A stretch of 64,000 nucleotides of DNA from an uncultured Eubacteriales bacterium (GCA_934503195.1 CAKSVM010000004.1:9695-73694); one strand, 5' to 3'. Positions 8,337 through 17,850 are shown, counted from the stretch's first letter. The notes: a model not told the origin generated them from the sequence alone. Numbers and translations are program-made.

Positions 8337-8597
8337 TTATTTAACCTCAACGACCGTGACTCCGAGGTCGCCCTCTCCGTACTGTCCGTAGCGGTAGGAA
8401 ACAACGCGCGGATCGCGCTTGAGGTAGTTCCAGAGAGCCTTTCTGAGCATTCCGGTTCCCTTGCCGTGAATCAGTCTCACGGTGTGGATTCCGGCGATGT
8501 GCGCCTCGTCGAAATACTTGTCAACGGCGTTCCATGCGTCGTCGCCGTTCATTCCGCGAAGGTCGATTTCATTCCGGAAATCGCGCGAAAGCTCCAA
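8337..8597 (-). pseudogene. Smr-domain fragment, likely the C-terminal remnant of MutS2
   Basis: 86 residues covering nearly only a Smr domain: the IDLRGMNGDDA opening, the LIHGKGTGMLRKAL core and the GVTVVEVK end, which match the C-terminus of MutS2. There is no ATG at the front; the only start is TTG at 8597, and a TAA stop sits directly before it in frame. The MutS2 ATPase part is not found upstream, where a probable RNA gene lies instead. It is therefore most likely a left-over tail. A free-standing small Smr nuclease cannot be excluded, because the domain itself is intact and a promoter 300 bases upstream reads toward it. Confidence 0.6.
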
Positions 8598-8599
8598 TT

Positions 8600-8898
8600 A
8601 TTCAGCTTATCCGTAAGAAACGAAATGTTGTTTCCTGCGCCGTAACCTACTCATAACCATATGTGGGAAAAGTCCGCAGCCAAACTCTCATGTAACCAGT
8701 CATCGCAATTTGCGTGCCGTAGGATCATCATGAAATGGTCTGCGGGACTTTCCGAAAAAGTTTACGGAATGGGTTTATCGCCTTGGTTTTCCAAAGGGCG
8801 ATTTCCGCTTCCGTTTTGGGGTTTTCCCCTTTGTTTTAATCCGCACCGGTGCTCGAGTCGCTCCCCAGCGTTGCTCTATCCTCCGCTGCGGCAAAAGC
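8600..8898 (-). ncRNA. Candidate structured noncoding RNA, class not assigned
   Basis: This 394-base gap (8598-8991) has no convincing protein frame. The minus strand has a strong extended -10 promoter and then RNA-like structure: CAGCG/CGCTG near the 5' end; GCACCGGTGC; a GGGG-AAAA-CCCC hairpin; a helix ACGGAA/TTCCGT enclosing ATCGCC/GGCGAT; ACTTT/AAAGT with a TTCGG loop; and a bulged helix GTCCCGCAG/CTGCGGAC enclosing CGCAA/TTGCG. Purine-rich single-stranded stretches lie between helices. I could not match it firmly to tmRNA, RNase P RNA or SRP RNA; the abundant raiA class of Clostridia is a weak guess. The 3' end is uncertain. Confidence 0.5.
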
Positions 8899-8903
8899 AT
8901 TTT

Positions 8904-8932
8904 CTATTATACCACATTTTACTACTTTTTGA
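8904..8932 (-). promoter_or_regulatory. Promoter reading into the candidate RNA
   Basis: TATAAT (8904-8909) preceded by TGG makes an extended -10 box; TTTCAA (8927-8932) lies 17 bases upstream. The predicted start is near 8897, with no ribosome site or long frame following. Confidence 0.65.
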
Positions 8933-8991
8933 AAGGAGTTTGTATAATTATTTCTTGCGCTGGGGGATGATTTAATTATACCAGAAATACC

Positions 8992-10370
8992 ATGAAAAAA
9001 GAAGAATCAGCCGCGCTGATCCTCGCTTTACTGCTCGCGGCAAACACTCTAATAACATCCTGCGTGGACTCCGGATCTCCGGAAAGCATTACTTCCACTC
9101 AGCCATCCGACACAACCGAGGCCGTGACGACCGCGAGGGATACGCTGTCCGAACTCAACTTCAACGGCGAAACGCTTCACCTCTTCATCGACCGTGAAAT
9201 GCTAATCCCTGAATACAATACCTAACAGACCGGCGATATCGTCGACGATGCCATCTGCGAGTGCAACATCGCCGTGCAGGAGCGGCTTAATGTCAAATTC
9301 GATTTCATCGAGTCGGACGGGCTCAACGCGAATCAGAAAATTTATCAGGGTGCTGTCAGATCGAGCGTTCTGGCGGGCGACTCGGCGTATGACATCATCT
9401 CGGGCTATAGTCTCTCGGTAGCCATCCTGGCTGGCGAAAAGCTGATGTACAATCTTATCGGCACGAAATATCTCAACTTCGATATGCTGTGGTGGTCTGA
9501 CACGCTGATCGACGCGCTCAGCCTGAACGGCACACTGTATATGGCTATCGGCGACATATCGACGAGCACGATCGGAACGTCCTTCGCGGTGCTGTTCAAT
9601 AAGGAACTGCTCGGAAAATACAAGCTCGAAGACCCATACGCTCTCGTTGACAGCGGGAAATGGACGTTCGACAAGCTCTTCGAGATGACAAGCGGCATAT
9701 ACAACGCATATACAACGACCTGAACAGCGACCAGATAAAGAATGACGGCGACTTCTTCGGCATCGGCATGACAAAATACCTCCATTAACAACGCCTGGTA
9801 CGGCTGCGGACTGCGCGGCGTTCCATGACTCCGATTCCTGCCCGATGAACGACGACGATATGAATCCGGTTGGATTTCTGAATCAGCAGTATATCTTCTC
9901 TCAACTCGCTCGACATGGCACTCAATAATCTCCGCGACGCCTCGTTTGAATACGGTGTGTTCCCGACTACGAAGTGGGACAAGGCACAGGAAAACCACAT
10001 CACCGCCGCGTCCTGCACCGGCTCGATGTATGCGATCCCGACCGACGCGAAAGACCCCGACATGTCCTCAGCGTTCATGGAAGCTCTCGCGTCTGAGAGC
10101 CACTACCGCGTCGCGCCCGCCTTCTTCGAGACCGCGCTCAAGGTCAAGTACTCATCGGACGATGACTCGGCGAGAATGTACGACATCATCAAGGGCTCGA
10201 TAATGTATGATTTCGGACGCGTCTATTCTGTCGCCGGGCTGAACTTCATTCCGGGCAGGATGCGCAGCATGGTCGTTGCAAACAACAAGAACTGGGCGTC
10301 AGAATCGGCGTCTGTCAAGGAGCAGTTCGAGACTCTGCTCGCCGACCTTGTGAAAAAGCTCGGCGAATGA
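8992..10370 (+). pseudogene. Dead solute-binding lipoprotein gene
   Basis: The protein remnants match the other SBPs of the window: a lipoprotein start (lipobox ending SC), a Thr-rich linker, a GKWTFDKLFE motif and a C-terminal part with FETALKVKYSSDDDSARMYDI. It is broken by an in-frame TAA at 9223-9225, where paralogues read Glu or Gln before the S/T-G-D motif, by an 11-bp tandem duplication at 9696-9717 that shifts the frame, and by loss of about 90 residues in the middle. The C-terminal frame 9915-10370 is open but has no lipoprotein start of its own. This is decay of a real gene and not a chance frame. Confidence 0.85.
9696..9717 (+). repeat. 11-bp tandem duplication (frameshift)
   Basis: CATATACAACG occurs twice in a row (9696-9706 and 9707-9717). 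Removing one copy restores the reading SGIYNDLNSDQ, which matches the other SBPs. Confidence 0.9.
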
Positions 10371-10398
10371 CATGAGTCTCGTCTCTTATAAAAAGCAT

Positions 10399-10436
10399 TT
10401 CCCCGGCTCAGCCAGCATAAGGCGAAACCGGGGACT
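10399..10436. terminator. Hairpin between converging SBP genes
   Basis: TTTCCCCGG and CCGGGGACTTT pair around a 21-base loop between the dead SBP and the leftward SBP gene that ends at 10455. The large loop makes it a moderate candidate. Confidence 0.45.
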
Positions 10437-10454
10437 TTCAACATTATTATTTCA

Positions 10455-11903
10455 TCATTTCATCGCACCGCAGCCCTCGACATACTGATCGATGAACTGC
10501 CTGTAGCTGCCGATCTGCGAATCAACGCTAGAGACATACTCGGCGTTCTCATTCATGAACACCGCAGAAATCATACTGAACACGCTCGTGATGATCCCGT
10601 TGTCACATACCGGGTCGTCGAACATCATCCCTAGCACCTCGACCGCGTCGGGGTCGCGCGCGATCTTGCCACCAAGAAGCTCATTGAAGAACGCCGGATG
10701 CACCGTCCTGCATGACTCTGCCGACAGTGCCTCGACAACATATCCGGTCATCTCAGGGTCTCTCGCTGTCTTCATCACCGCCATATAGCCCGCCCAGTTC
10801 AGGCTGTAATATCCGTCCTGACTCTCGTCATACTTCGGGAACGGAAGCACGCCGTAATCAATCTCCGACGCGCGGAGGAACGGGAAATACGACAGCGGCG
10901 CGCAATAGAACAGCGATGTCCCATCAGCGAAATTCACCGGAGGTGTTCCGCCGTTGTTCGGGTCGTTCTCGCGCGAGTGCTTCCAGATGAACGTGTCGCC
11001 GCTCTTGTAGAAGAAATTCTGGAGCTTGTCAATGATGTCGACACAGCGCTCATCCTTTATCGCGATCTCCATATCGCCGCTGTCCCGTTTCACCATCATC
11101 TGCCCCGCGCCGGTCACTGCCGACACAAACTGCCAGCCCGAGCATCCGACAAATCCGTACTGATCCTTATCGTCAAAGACTCCGTTTCCGTCGAGGTCGC
11201 TCGTAACGGCTTTAGACATCTCTTCGAGCTTGTCGAGCGTCCATTTGCCTGACTTGACGAGCTCATACGGATTCTCGAGCTTGTAGGAGCCGATCATCTT
11301 TGTGTTGAAAAAGAGTCCGTTTATGTCCGGCAGGATGAAGTCCCCGGACAGGAAGGGCAGCACGCCGTCAACCTCGAGATTCTTCCGCGAGTTCTGATTG
11401 TAATACGGCTTAGAAAGATCGACCGAACCGATGTCGTTCCAGTTCATCACGTACCCGCCGGTCAGAATGCCGATCACACCGACATAGTTGTGTGTCAGCA
11501 GCAGGTCGTAATCGTCGACGCCAGCCATGACCGTCTTCTCAACAAAGCTCAGCGTGTCGTTCTCGACGCCGAACGCGTAGGGCTTTATGTCGACGCCGAG
11601 CTTCTCCTCGACCGCGACTGTGCGCCTGTAACAGGCGTCGTTTACCGTCTCTCCGACCTCGGAGTCGGCGAAATAATAGGTCTTATAGCTCGACCAGGTC
11701 GGATACGCGATGCCGAACTCTGCGCCGTTATAGTCTACCGAATCCGGAATGTCGGGCGCGACATAGCCGTATTTTTCGAAATCCGGATCGGCGGTCACCG
11801 GCACTGAGGTCTCACCGCCGGTCGTTTCCGGAGTCTCGGTCGGTGTCTGACCGCACGCGGTCAGCAGAAGCACGAGAATAAGTACAAAAGTCAGCTTTTT
11901 CAT
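10455..11903 (-). CDS. Solute-binding lipoprotein of a sugar ABC importer
   Basis: 482 residues with a lipoprotein signal (lipobox LLTAC, Cys17) and a Thr/Glu/Pro linker, then a full-length extracellular SBP body. The shared signatures of the family in this window are present: S-G-K-W-T-L-D-K-L near residue 220, and F-P-K-Y-D-E-S-Q about 100 residues from the C-terminus. It should sit on the outer face of the membrane and hand an oligosaccharide to a permease. Its start overlaps the stop of the GH106-like gene by 4 bases, so the two are coupled. No permease gene is near. The ligand is probably the substrate or product of that hydrolase. Confidence 0.9.
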   Translation of the reverse strand: MKKLTFVLILVLLLTACGQTPTETPETTGGETSVPVTADPDFEKYGYVAPDIPDSVDYNGAEFGIAYPTWSSYKTYYFADSEVGETVNDACYRRTVAVEEKLGVDIKPYAFGVENDTLSFVEKTVMAGVDDYDLLLTHNYVGVIGILTGGYVMNWNDIGSVDLSKPYYNQNSRKNLEVDGVLPFLSGDFILPDINGLFFNTKMIGSYKLENPYELVKSGKWTLDKLEEMSKAVTSDLDGNGVFDDKDQYGFVGCSGWQFVSAVTGAGQMMVKRDSGDMEIAIKDERCVDIIDKLQNFFYKSGDTFIWKHSRENDPNNGGTPPVNFADGTSLFYCAPLSYFPFLRASEIDYGVLPFPKYDESQDGYYSLNWAGYMAVMKTARDPEMTGYVVEALSAESCRTVHPAFFNELLGGKIARDPDAVEVLGMMFDDPVCDNGIITSVFSMISAVFMNENAEYVSSVDSQIGSYRQFIDQYVEGCGAMK

Positions 11904-14275
11904 TTGATTATCTCCTTCGGATCAGGAATTTTGAATAACGAATCACGCTCGAACACAATCGTCTGCGGGTGATATAGATTGTAGTCAATGTCATCCCAGG
12001 ACGCGAAGACATCGCTTTTCGCCGCTATCTCGTTCGCCGCGGTGTTCGCGAGGGTAAGTGTGAGCTTTCCGCTCGTCAGTCGGTCAAGTGGTATCAGCGC
12101 GGTCGATGGCGTCCCGGCGAGCGTCGCGACTGTCTCGCCATCTATCGAAACCCCTGCCGTACAGCCGTGCAGATCGAGCTCAAGCCGCGCTGCCCCAAAT
12201 CCGCCGATCGAATGAGCGCAGCTCACGTCGAACTCATAGCTGACTTCGCCAGAAAACTCTTCAAGGCGGGTCTCGCTCTCATCGGCTTCGCGGCTCGAGA
12301 CGCCATCCGGCGTCACCTCGAAGCGTCTTGCCGAGAGGAAAACCGGCGATGACAGTCTCAGCTCCGGAAGCTCCTCTTTATCGGTCGCGATCTCACGTTC
12401 GGTGAAAAGGAAGAAAGCAGTCTCACCCGGCGCGAGGCTGACCTTCAGACTGTCCGCGGATCTTTCGATCAGGTGCCCGCTCCTGACGTCGAGCAGACAG
12501 CAGTTTCCGCGGTCGCTTATCATGATCTCGTCCGCGATCGGCTCGGTCGACTCGTTGAAGAGCGTGTATATCCGCCCGTCTGAGTACCTGCGCGCCGAAA
12601 TCCGCAGAGCCTTGTTTGAGCAGGTGGCAAGCGGCTCCCCTCTGCCGGGATAGCGCGCGGCTTTTTCGATGACGTCGATTGGTGCTTCCGAATTCTCAGG
12701 GATGATGACGTGACGGTAGACCGCTCTGCCGAGTCTCAGGCAGCCGTCCGACTCGGTCGCGTCGCGCACTCCGTCCGCGTTGATCAGGTCGAAATCTATC
12801 CCGAGCTCCTCGAGCTCCTTTCCGAGTGCTATGAAGCTCTCATATGCCGCCTTCTGCCGTCGGCTCACGGCGGCTTCGGATGGAACATAGAGCACTGTGT
12901 CGCAGATGCGGTCGCCGATTTGCGAGAGGTAGCACTCGCGCGCGCAGGTCTTGTAGAAATCACGCATGTTGTAAAATCCCGGCTTTTCGGGGCAGAGTGC
13001 CGGTCGCATGCAGAGTGCCAGACCGCGCTTTCTTCCATATGGGAGCGACATGAAGTTGAAGACATTTATTCCGCGGATGAGCTGGTAATTCATCACGTAG
13101 CGCATCTGATCGGGCGTCACTCCGTCGCCGTAGACCGAAAAGCTCTCGCTGAGCGCGAGTATCCCGCCGCTCTGGACAGCTGCCGACGACGCAAAGCGCG
13201 GGTAGAAGTCGATGCCGTCGTACTCCGGATCAACCGCCGGTCCGGGAAAAATCTGCCGCCAGATAACGTCTATGCCGGGAATGCCAAAGGTTCGCAGGAT
13301 CGGCATCCGGTCGGCGTGTCCACACATTATTCCGCTCGACAGGGTGTTATCCTTGTCGAGATGTCCGCCGAGATAAACTCCGGTCTTTTCGCAGCGCGCG
13401 GCGTATTTCTTAAAGAACACGCGGTCAAACTCGTCGCGACAGAACTCGTTGTAATCGGCGACCGCACGCTCTTCAGCCGTTGTCTTCGCACCGCCGCAGA
13501 CCGCCGGAAACCAGTCGCGAAGGTCGTAGCGATAGCGCGCCATAAAACGCGCTCCGAAGCCGTCCGCCCAAGCCGGCATCATCAGCCGCGGTTCGTCGGT
13601 GAAGCAGAGACTGATGTTATCGAGCAGCTCGCGCGGCAGCTTTTCAAACGCGCCGAAGGTGATATCGAGGAAGGCGTCGACGGCTTTTTCGTCGATGAGG
13701 TTAACGAAATTGTCATTCGGAAGATACTCGGCGGCAAAGTACTCGGTGAGGTCGGTGTCGTCTTCAGCGTTGAATCCGGCACTTATCCGAGTCCCGCCCG
13801 CGAAGGCGGCGAGCACATCGTCCTTCGGAAGGTATCGGACACCCGCCGGGAGAGTCAGCTTCCGCGGAGTCAGAACCTTCGCCGCGGCGTCCGGATATTG
13901 CTTTCGGACAAGTCCGCAAGCTCCGCCTGACGGCCATCCGCCCTCATCGTAGAGCCAGAGTGCCATTCCTTTCCCGGCGGCGCAGCTGTAGGCGAGCGTG
14001 AGAAGCCCGATGTATTCGTCCGAAAGGTAATCGGGCTCGAGCGGTGTGCGCTGCTTTTCGGGGCGGAAGTTCTTCGGCTCTGCGAGGACATAGATGCCCT
14101 TTATTCCGGCGCGCTCGAAATCGTCGAGCTGAGAGCGTATTCCTTCGGGCGTGATAGTGTCGTTCCAGACCCAGGCGTAGACCGGGTAAGCACTTGTCGG
14201 CGGGGTTTTGAAGAGTTCAGGTTCGAAGGCATCGAAGCCGTTTCTTGATAGTTTTCGTTTCTTATCATTCTGCAT
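11900..14275 (-). CDS. GH106-like glycoside hydrolase, cytoplasmic
   Basis: About 791 residues from the ATG at 14275, which has GGAGAA upstream; the frame is open to 14470 but that extension has no ribosome site. No signal peptide. Residues 35-110 (WVWNDTITPEGIRSQLDDF, then the YDEGGWPSG motif) resemble the TIM barrel of GH106-type alpha-L-rhamnosidases; TDEPR (Glu228) and GGHLD are candidate catalytic-site motifs, and a beta-rich C-terminal region follows. The exact linkage cut is not certain. It heads an operon with the SBP at 10455 and is divergent from an AraC gene (14461) that has lost its 3' end, so control of this operon may be altered. Confidence 0.65.
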   Translation of the reverse strand: MQNDKKRKLSRNGFDAFEPELFKTPPTSAYPVYAWVWNDTITPEGIRSQLDDFERAGIKGIYVLAEPKNFRPEKQRTPLEPDYLSDEYIGLLTLAYSCAAGKGMALWLYDEGGWPSGGACGLVRKQYPDAAAKVLTPRKLTLPAGVRYLPKDDVLAAFAGGTRISAGFNAEDDTDLTEYFAAEYLPNDNFVNLIDEKAVDAFLDITFGAFEKLPRELLDNISLCFTDEPRLMMPAWADGFGARFMARYRYDLRDWFPAVCGGAKTTAEERAVADYNEFCRDEFDRVFFKKYAARCEKTGVYLGGHLDKDNTLSSGIMCGHADRMPILRTFGIPGIDVIWRQIFPGPAVDPEYDGIDFYPRFASSAAVQSGGILALSESFSVYGDGVTPDQMRYVMNYQLIRGINVFNFMSLPYGRKRGLALCMRPALCPEKPGFYNMRDFYKTCARECYLSQIGDRICDTVLYVPSEAAVSRRQKAAYESFIALGKELEELGIDFDLINADGVRDATESDGCLRLGRAVYRHVIIPENSEAPIDVIEKAARYPGRGEPLATCSNKALRISARRYSDGRIYTLFNESTEPIADEIMISDRGNCCLLDVRSGHLIERSADSLKVSLAPGETAFFLFTEREIATDKEELPELRLSSPVFLSARRFEVTPDGVSSREADESETRLEEFSGEVSYEFDVSCAHSIGGFGAARLELDLHGCTAGVSIDGETVATLAGTPSTALIPLDRLTSGKLTLTLANTAANEIAAKSDVFASWDDIDYNLYHPQTIVFERDSLFKIPDPKEIIK

Positions 14276-14341
14276 TTTGGTTCTCCGGCAGCGGATGTAC
14301 ATATGTCCGCGCGTTTTTTTGTCTGTTTCGGTCGGTTGGTA

Positions 14342-14370
14342 TTGACAAATACCTGAATTTATCGTATAAT
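14342..14370 (+). promoter_or_regulatory. Consensus promoter of the truncated AraC gene
   Basis: TTGACA (14342-14347), a 17-base spacer and TATAAT (14365-14370). A minus-strand TATAAT at 14372-14377 with a weak TATACA -35 box may start the GH106-like operon, which would make the two promoters overlap. Confidence 0.8.
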
Positions 14371-14460
14371 AATTATAATACACCGAGTCTGATTTGTATA
14401 TGACCGGAAAAGCTATTTTATTGTCAGAAATCGTCTTTTTTGACGTGAGAGGAGCGATAT

Positions 14461-15258
14461 ATGGAGACAAACATCTGGTTTATACTGACCTATGGGTCAA
14501 CCCGCGCACCAGCGGACTGGGTGCAGAACCACAAAATAAACATGCAGAAGCTCTACTACATCAAAGGCGGGACAGCCTGGTACACCGACAAAAGAGGAGA
14601 ACGGCAAAGATTCATACCCGGAATGATCTACCTGTTCCCGTACAATTTCGAGTATCGGTTCGAGAACGACAGGAACGACCCGCTCGACCACGTCTACTTT
14701 GATTTTCTTTCGTCTCCGCCCCTGATCGCCGACTCGCCGCTGATCTACAAGCCCAAGGAGGATCACGGACTGTTGACGTTATTCAAGGCGTTTGAGGAAT
14801 TTTGTTTCAGCACGCCGGATATTGAAGGTTGGCGCAAGCGCTTCGAGCTCCAGGAAATAATGAACGCGGGACGCGGCTCAGTCGAGGAAATAAAGCGGAT
14901 CGTACACCGCATGCTGCTTGCGATGCTCGATCTGCTCTCGTATAATGTTGAGCTGCCGTTCGTAGACGACAGGATGGTCTGTGAAACGCTCGATATGATC
15001 CGCGAAAACTACACGCAGCCGATCAAAGTCACGGACATGGCGGCACGTTCGGGGTACGAGGTGAATTATTTCATAAAGCGGTTCCGGTCGATGATGAATC
15101 AGACGCCATACGCGTATCTGCGCGCCTATCGAATAATGAACGCGTATCAGCTGATCTCAGCCGGTGAGACACTTGAGTCGGCTGCCGTGAAGTCGGGTTA
15201 TTCTGACGGCGCGTCGCTGTCTCACGCGATGCGGGCGTTCGACACACGCAATGGGTGA
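14461..15258 (+). pseudogene. AraC-family regulator, 3'-truncated
   Basis: 265 residues. Cupin-like N-terminal domain, then the first helix-turn-helix (IKVTDMAARSGYEVNYFIKRF) and most of the second (ESAAVKSGYSDGASLSHAMRAF). The usual last helix with the sequence pattern F-x-x-x-x-G-x-S-P-x-x-Y-R is missing; instead the frame runs into DTRNG and a stop. The break lies about 90 bases before the edge of an ISL3-type transposase relic, so rearrangement there is the likely cause. GAGAGGAG precedes the ATG and the promoter is intact. A protein may still be made, but DNA binding by the second unit is doubtful. Confidence 0.7.
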
Positions 15259-15332
15259 GAAGAGAAGGCGGTTTCGGGGATTCATAGCGAATGCAATAAT
15301 CGCCGCCATTAAACCAACTGCACGGAGAATTT

Positions 15333-16651
15333 GGGTTCATCCGCAAAAACAAGTATAATTACAATTTGAGCATCAATTTAGCGGCAAGCAGCTTTCTGCT
15401 GCAACGACCATACATGGTACGCTTAACCATCTTGAGCTTGTTGTTAGTTTCTTCCACAAATCCGTTAGAAAGTCTGGATGAGATCGCGTTCAGTATCGCG
15501 TCAATGTCATCTTCAACGCTTCTCGCAAGCCCGGAAAGCAACTTGATGCCTGAATCACGGTATTTTTCAATGAATCTTATCATAAGCGATTGATGTCCTT
15601 TGCGGAATATCTCTCTGAACTCATGTATGCAGGTGTACAATATACGTATATCCTGATATTTTTCAAAAATCCATACACGCATAGCTTCATCGAGAGCTTC
15701 GCCCATCCATAGAAATCGGAATACTTTCTTGCGTGACACATATGTGTATTTTGAGATTTCTTTCCGCTTTTCCTTTTGCTCAGGTGAACAGTTCCGCATT
15801 GGTATAAGCTCGATTCCGTAATGTTCCGCGAGCTTGTTCATGTAGTCATAAGCAGCAGTATTTCCGCACTTGAGTCCCTGTGATCTCATGCCGCGAAGTA
15901 TATTGCTTCTGCACACTCCATCAGCCAGAGACTTCATTATGTAATCGCGGTATCGGTCAACTCCGCTCGATAATGTGGTCGTACATATATTCACCATATT
16001 CCCGCTGAGATATTTGATCATCGTATTGCGGCTGCACCTGAGTTTCCTGCTGATAGCTCGCATGCTTTATCCGGCTTCAGACAGATCGTATATATTAGAC
16101 CTGTTCAAGCTTTTTCTCAGAAAAGTAGTCAGGATCAGGATTTTCATTAAATTTCTCAGCTTTTTTCGAGTGCCATATCGTCGGCACTCACGTCTGCCAC
16201 ACCATTGTCAGTTTGGGCTGGCTGATCATTATGTTCATCCTTATCATCGAATGCATCCAAATCCGGGATATTCTCTCCATTATTACCGGCAGATTGCAGT
16301 TAATTTGTCGGGATCTTAGTATTTGAGGGGATGCATCCCTGCAATGCGCCTCTTATCGCTTCAAGCAGATTCTGATGCAGGTGGAATCGATCGGCTATCT
16401 GCATTGCGTCCGGCAGTGTCTCGTTCAGGGCACTTGCATACGCGCTTGCACGGTCTCTTGTCACGGTTCTTACGTGGCGATTGTTCTTGAGCCATTCTTT
16501 GAGTGTGTCACTATCTCTGCCTTCCAGAAGAGCCACAGGTCTGTGAGTTGCACCATCAACGACTATGGTGTCATATGTCTTGCGTTTTTTGAACGCAAAG
16601 TCATCTATGCCGACACATTCACCGCATTTTTCCTCGGGCTGTGCCGAATGA
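15333..16651 (-). mobile_element. ISL3-family transposase relic
   Basis: Two minus-strand pieces make up one ISL3-type DDE transposase. The N-terminal part (about 16300-16651) has IDDFAFKKRKTYDTIVVDG, TRDRASAYASAL and ADRFHLHQNLLEA. The C-terminal part (15359-16063) has a small DNA-binding helix segment, a zinc-poor middle and the ISSRLSNGFVEETNNKLK end, with catalytic Glu in E-E-T-N-N. Between them (16064-16299) the frame is broken at least twice within an acidic linker. The true N-terminus is gone: homology stops near 16651, where a LacI-type fragment begins on the other strand. A possible left terminal repeat starts near 15333 (GGGTTCATCCGC). The element is dead. Confidence 0.8.
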
Positions 16652-16954
16652 CGGCGGAGCGCGCTGCTCGGCGTCAATCCGAACTCGCTGACCGACCGCG
16701 TCAAAGCCGATCTCTTTGCGAAGGTCTCGGTCGATCTGCGCCCCGGCGATCTCAACTGGGCTTCAGACAGTCTCGAGACCTGCGTCGCGGAATTCGCCGC
16801 GCGGCTCATGGACTCGGATCACGACGCGGTGATCTGCTCAAACGACACGGTTGCGATACGGCTACTTTGCAGGCTGCCAACCGATACTGTCCCCGACTGC
16901 CTATATGTCGTCGGCATGGGCAACTCATATATCATGGATAATTCCCTGCGTTAG
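16652..16954 (+). pseudogene. C-terminal fragment of a LacI/GalR-type regulator
   Basis: A frame open from 16652 to a TAG at 16952 has no start codon of its own. It encodes the last 100 residues of a periplasmic-binding-protein-like effector domain: DHDAVICSNDTVAIRLL and the CLYVVGMGNSY strand are typical of LacI-family C-terminal domains. The DNA-binding half is absent, lost where the ISL3 relic begins. Base composition matches the sugar modules, so the parent gene probably regulated one of them. Confidence 0.65.
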
Positions 16955-17009
16955 GTACAGGGTATTACTTCAGCAACCACTAACCTTAGTTCAAATATAT
17001 CACATTCCC

Positions 17010-17038
17010 AAAGGGGTGAACGTTTTGTTCCCCCCTTT
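17010..17038. other. Hairpin in the gap after the LacI fragment
   Basis: AAAGGGG/CCCCTTT with an inner GAAC/GTTC stem. There is no clear T-tract on either side, so it is only a weak terminator candidate. The rest of 16955-17229 is AT-richer than its surroundings and shows no gene. Confidence 0.35.
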
Positions 17039-17229
17039 GCCATCGTCGCATACAAGAAACTGCTTACTTACGTCAACTCCGGACAAAATCTTGCCTATTA
17101 ACTTATGGTTTCTTCTGAATGTTCTGTAATAGGTCAAATTGACTTTCGTCGTAATTTAATTGTAAACATTCTTCGAATGTTCTCATATGCGTATAATATT
17201 GTTGAGTTATTATAATCGAGGTGAAGATT

Positions 17230-17457
17230 GTGGATTATATAGTTAAACTAACCACTATTGCAAAATCGCATGGTGGAATTATCGAAACAAGAATATCAGC
17301 ACAGCACGGCATCTCCAAAGTGATGCTTTATAATTTATGCAAAGAAGACAAAATCCATCGCATTGTAAAAGGGCAATACATTCTTCCAGATGATATGCAG
17401 GACGAATTGCTGTCCATCAGCAAGCGTTCTGACAGAATAATTTTCTCCGCGTGTTGA
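17230..17457 (+). pseudogene. AbiEi-type antitoxin, N-terminal fragment
   Basis: The first 75 residues match the winged-helix domain of type IV (AbiEi) antitoxins: a GGIIETRISAQHGISKVMLYNLCKE helix-turn-helix, then KIHRIVKGQYILPDD. After SDRIIFS the family continues with SHETAL, but here the frame ends in AC-stop. The break coincides with the cut end of the hydrolase fragment on the other strand, so one rearrangement joined two broken genes near 17450. GTG at 17230 is the better start because GAGG lies just before it (an in-frame GTG at 17221 has no site). The AT-rich composition differs from the neighbours. No toxin gene remains. Confidence 0.65.
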
Positions 17458-17779
17458 GTATCTTTACCGTCATGTCCGGGTCAATGTTGTTGTAGTAGAC
17501 GAGCCGCAATTCCCCGAGCGTTTCGCCGCCGTAATAGTAATCGTCGGTCGGAAAGAGAAGCTGTCCATAGCCTTCGAAGACCGGGTCGCTCATGACGTCG
17601 GCGATCTTCGTGTCTCTCGTGTAGGGTTCGGCCACTGTGTTATCATTCCTTTCGGCGGTCGGTGCAGATTCATCGGTCAAAACCTTTTCATTCGGAGTGT
17701 TGTCCGGCGAAACCGCCATCTGACAGCCCGTAAGTGTCAGGATAACCGCCAGAACCGCGGTCAATGCCCTTGATTTCAT
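17417..17779 (-). pseudogene. Alpha/beta-hydrolase lipoprotein, N-terminal fragment
   Basis: The 120-residue frame has a lipoprotein signal (LTLTGC) and a linker, then IADVMSDPVFEGYGQLLFPTD and LGELRLVYYNNIDP, which match the segment before the catalytic core of clostridial esterase-like alpha/beta hydrolases. The catalytic Ser, Asp and His regions are all missing. Homology ends near 17455, at the junction with the AbiEi fragment; the last residues (RRKLFCQNAC) are read from foreign DNA. A lipid-anchored stump without enzyme activity is the most it could make. Confidence 0.6.
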
Positions 17780-17822
17780 GTCATTCGCCGCTCATTTCTT
17801 CTTTCTGACTATATTATAGCAG

Positions 17823-17850
17823 AAAAGAGACCTCTTGTGAAGTCTCTTTT
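17823..17850 (-). terminator. Terminator after the LysR remnant
   Basis: AAAAGAGAC and GTCTCTTTT form a 9-bp stem with a 10-base loop 25 bases beyond the LysR-type remnant; the T-run lies inside the stem end. Confidence 0.6.

Noticed and set aside
8661..8975. 104-aa plus-strand frame in the RNA-like region
   Set aside because: Low-complexity, no ribosome site, and it crosses the minus-strand promoter; the stems point to RNA instead.
12710..13930. 406-aa plus-strand frame within the GH106-like gene
   Set aside because: Antisense shadow; no domain pattern, while the minus strand has DEPR and other conserved motifs and a ribosome site.
11900..14470. Longer GH106-like protein starting at 14470
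   Set aside because: The extra 65 residues cross the AraC promoter and lack a ribosome site; ATG 14275 has one.
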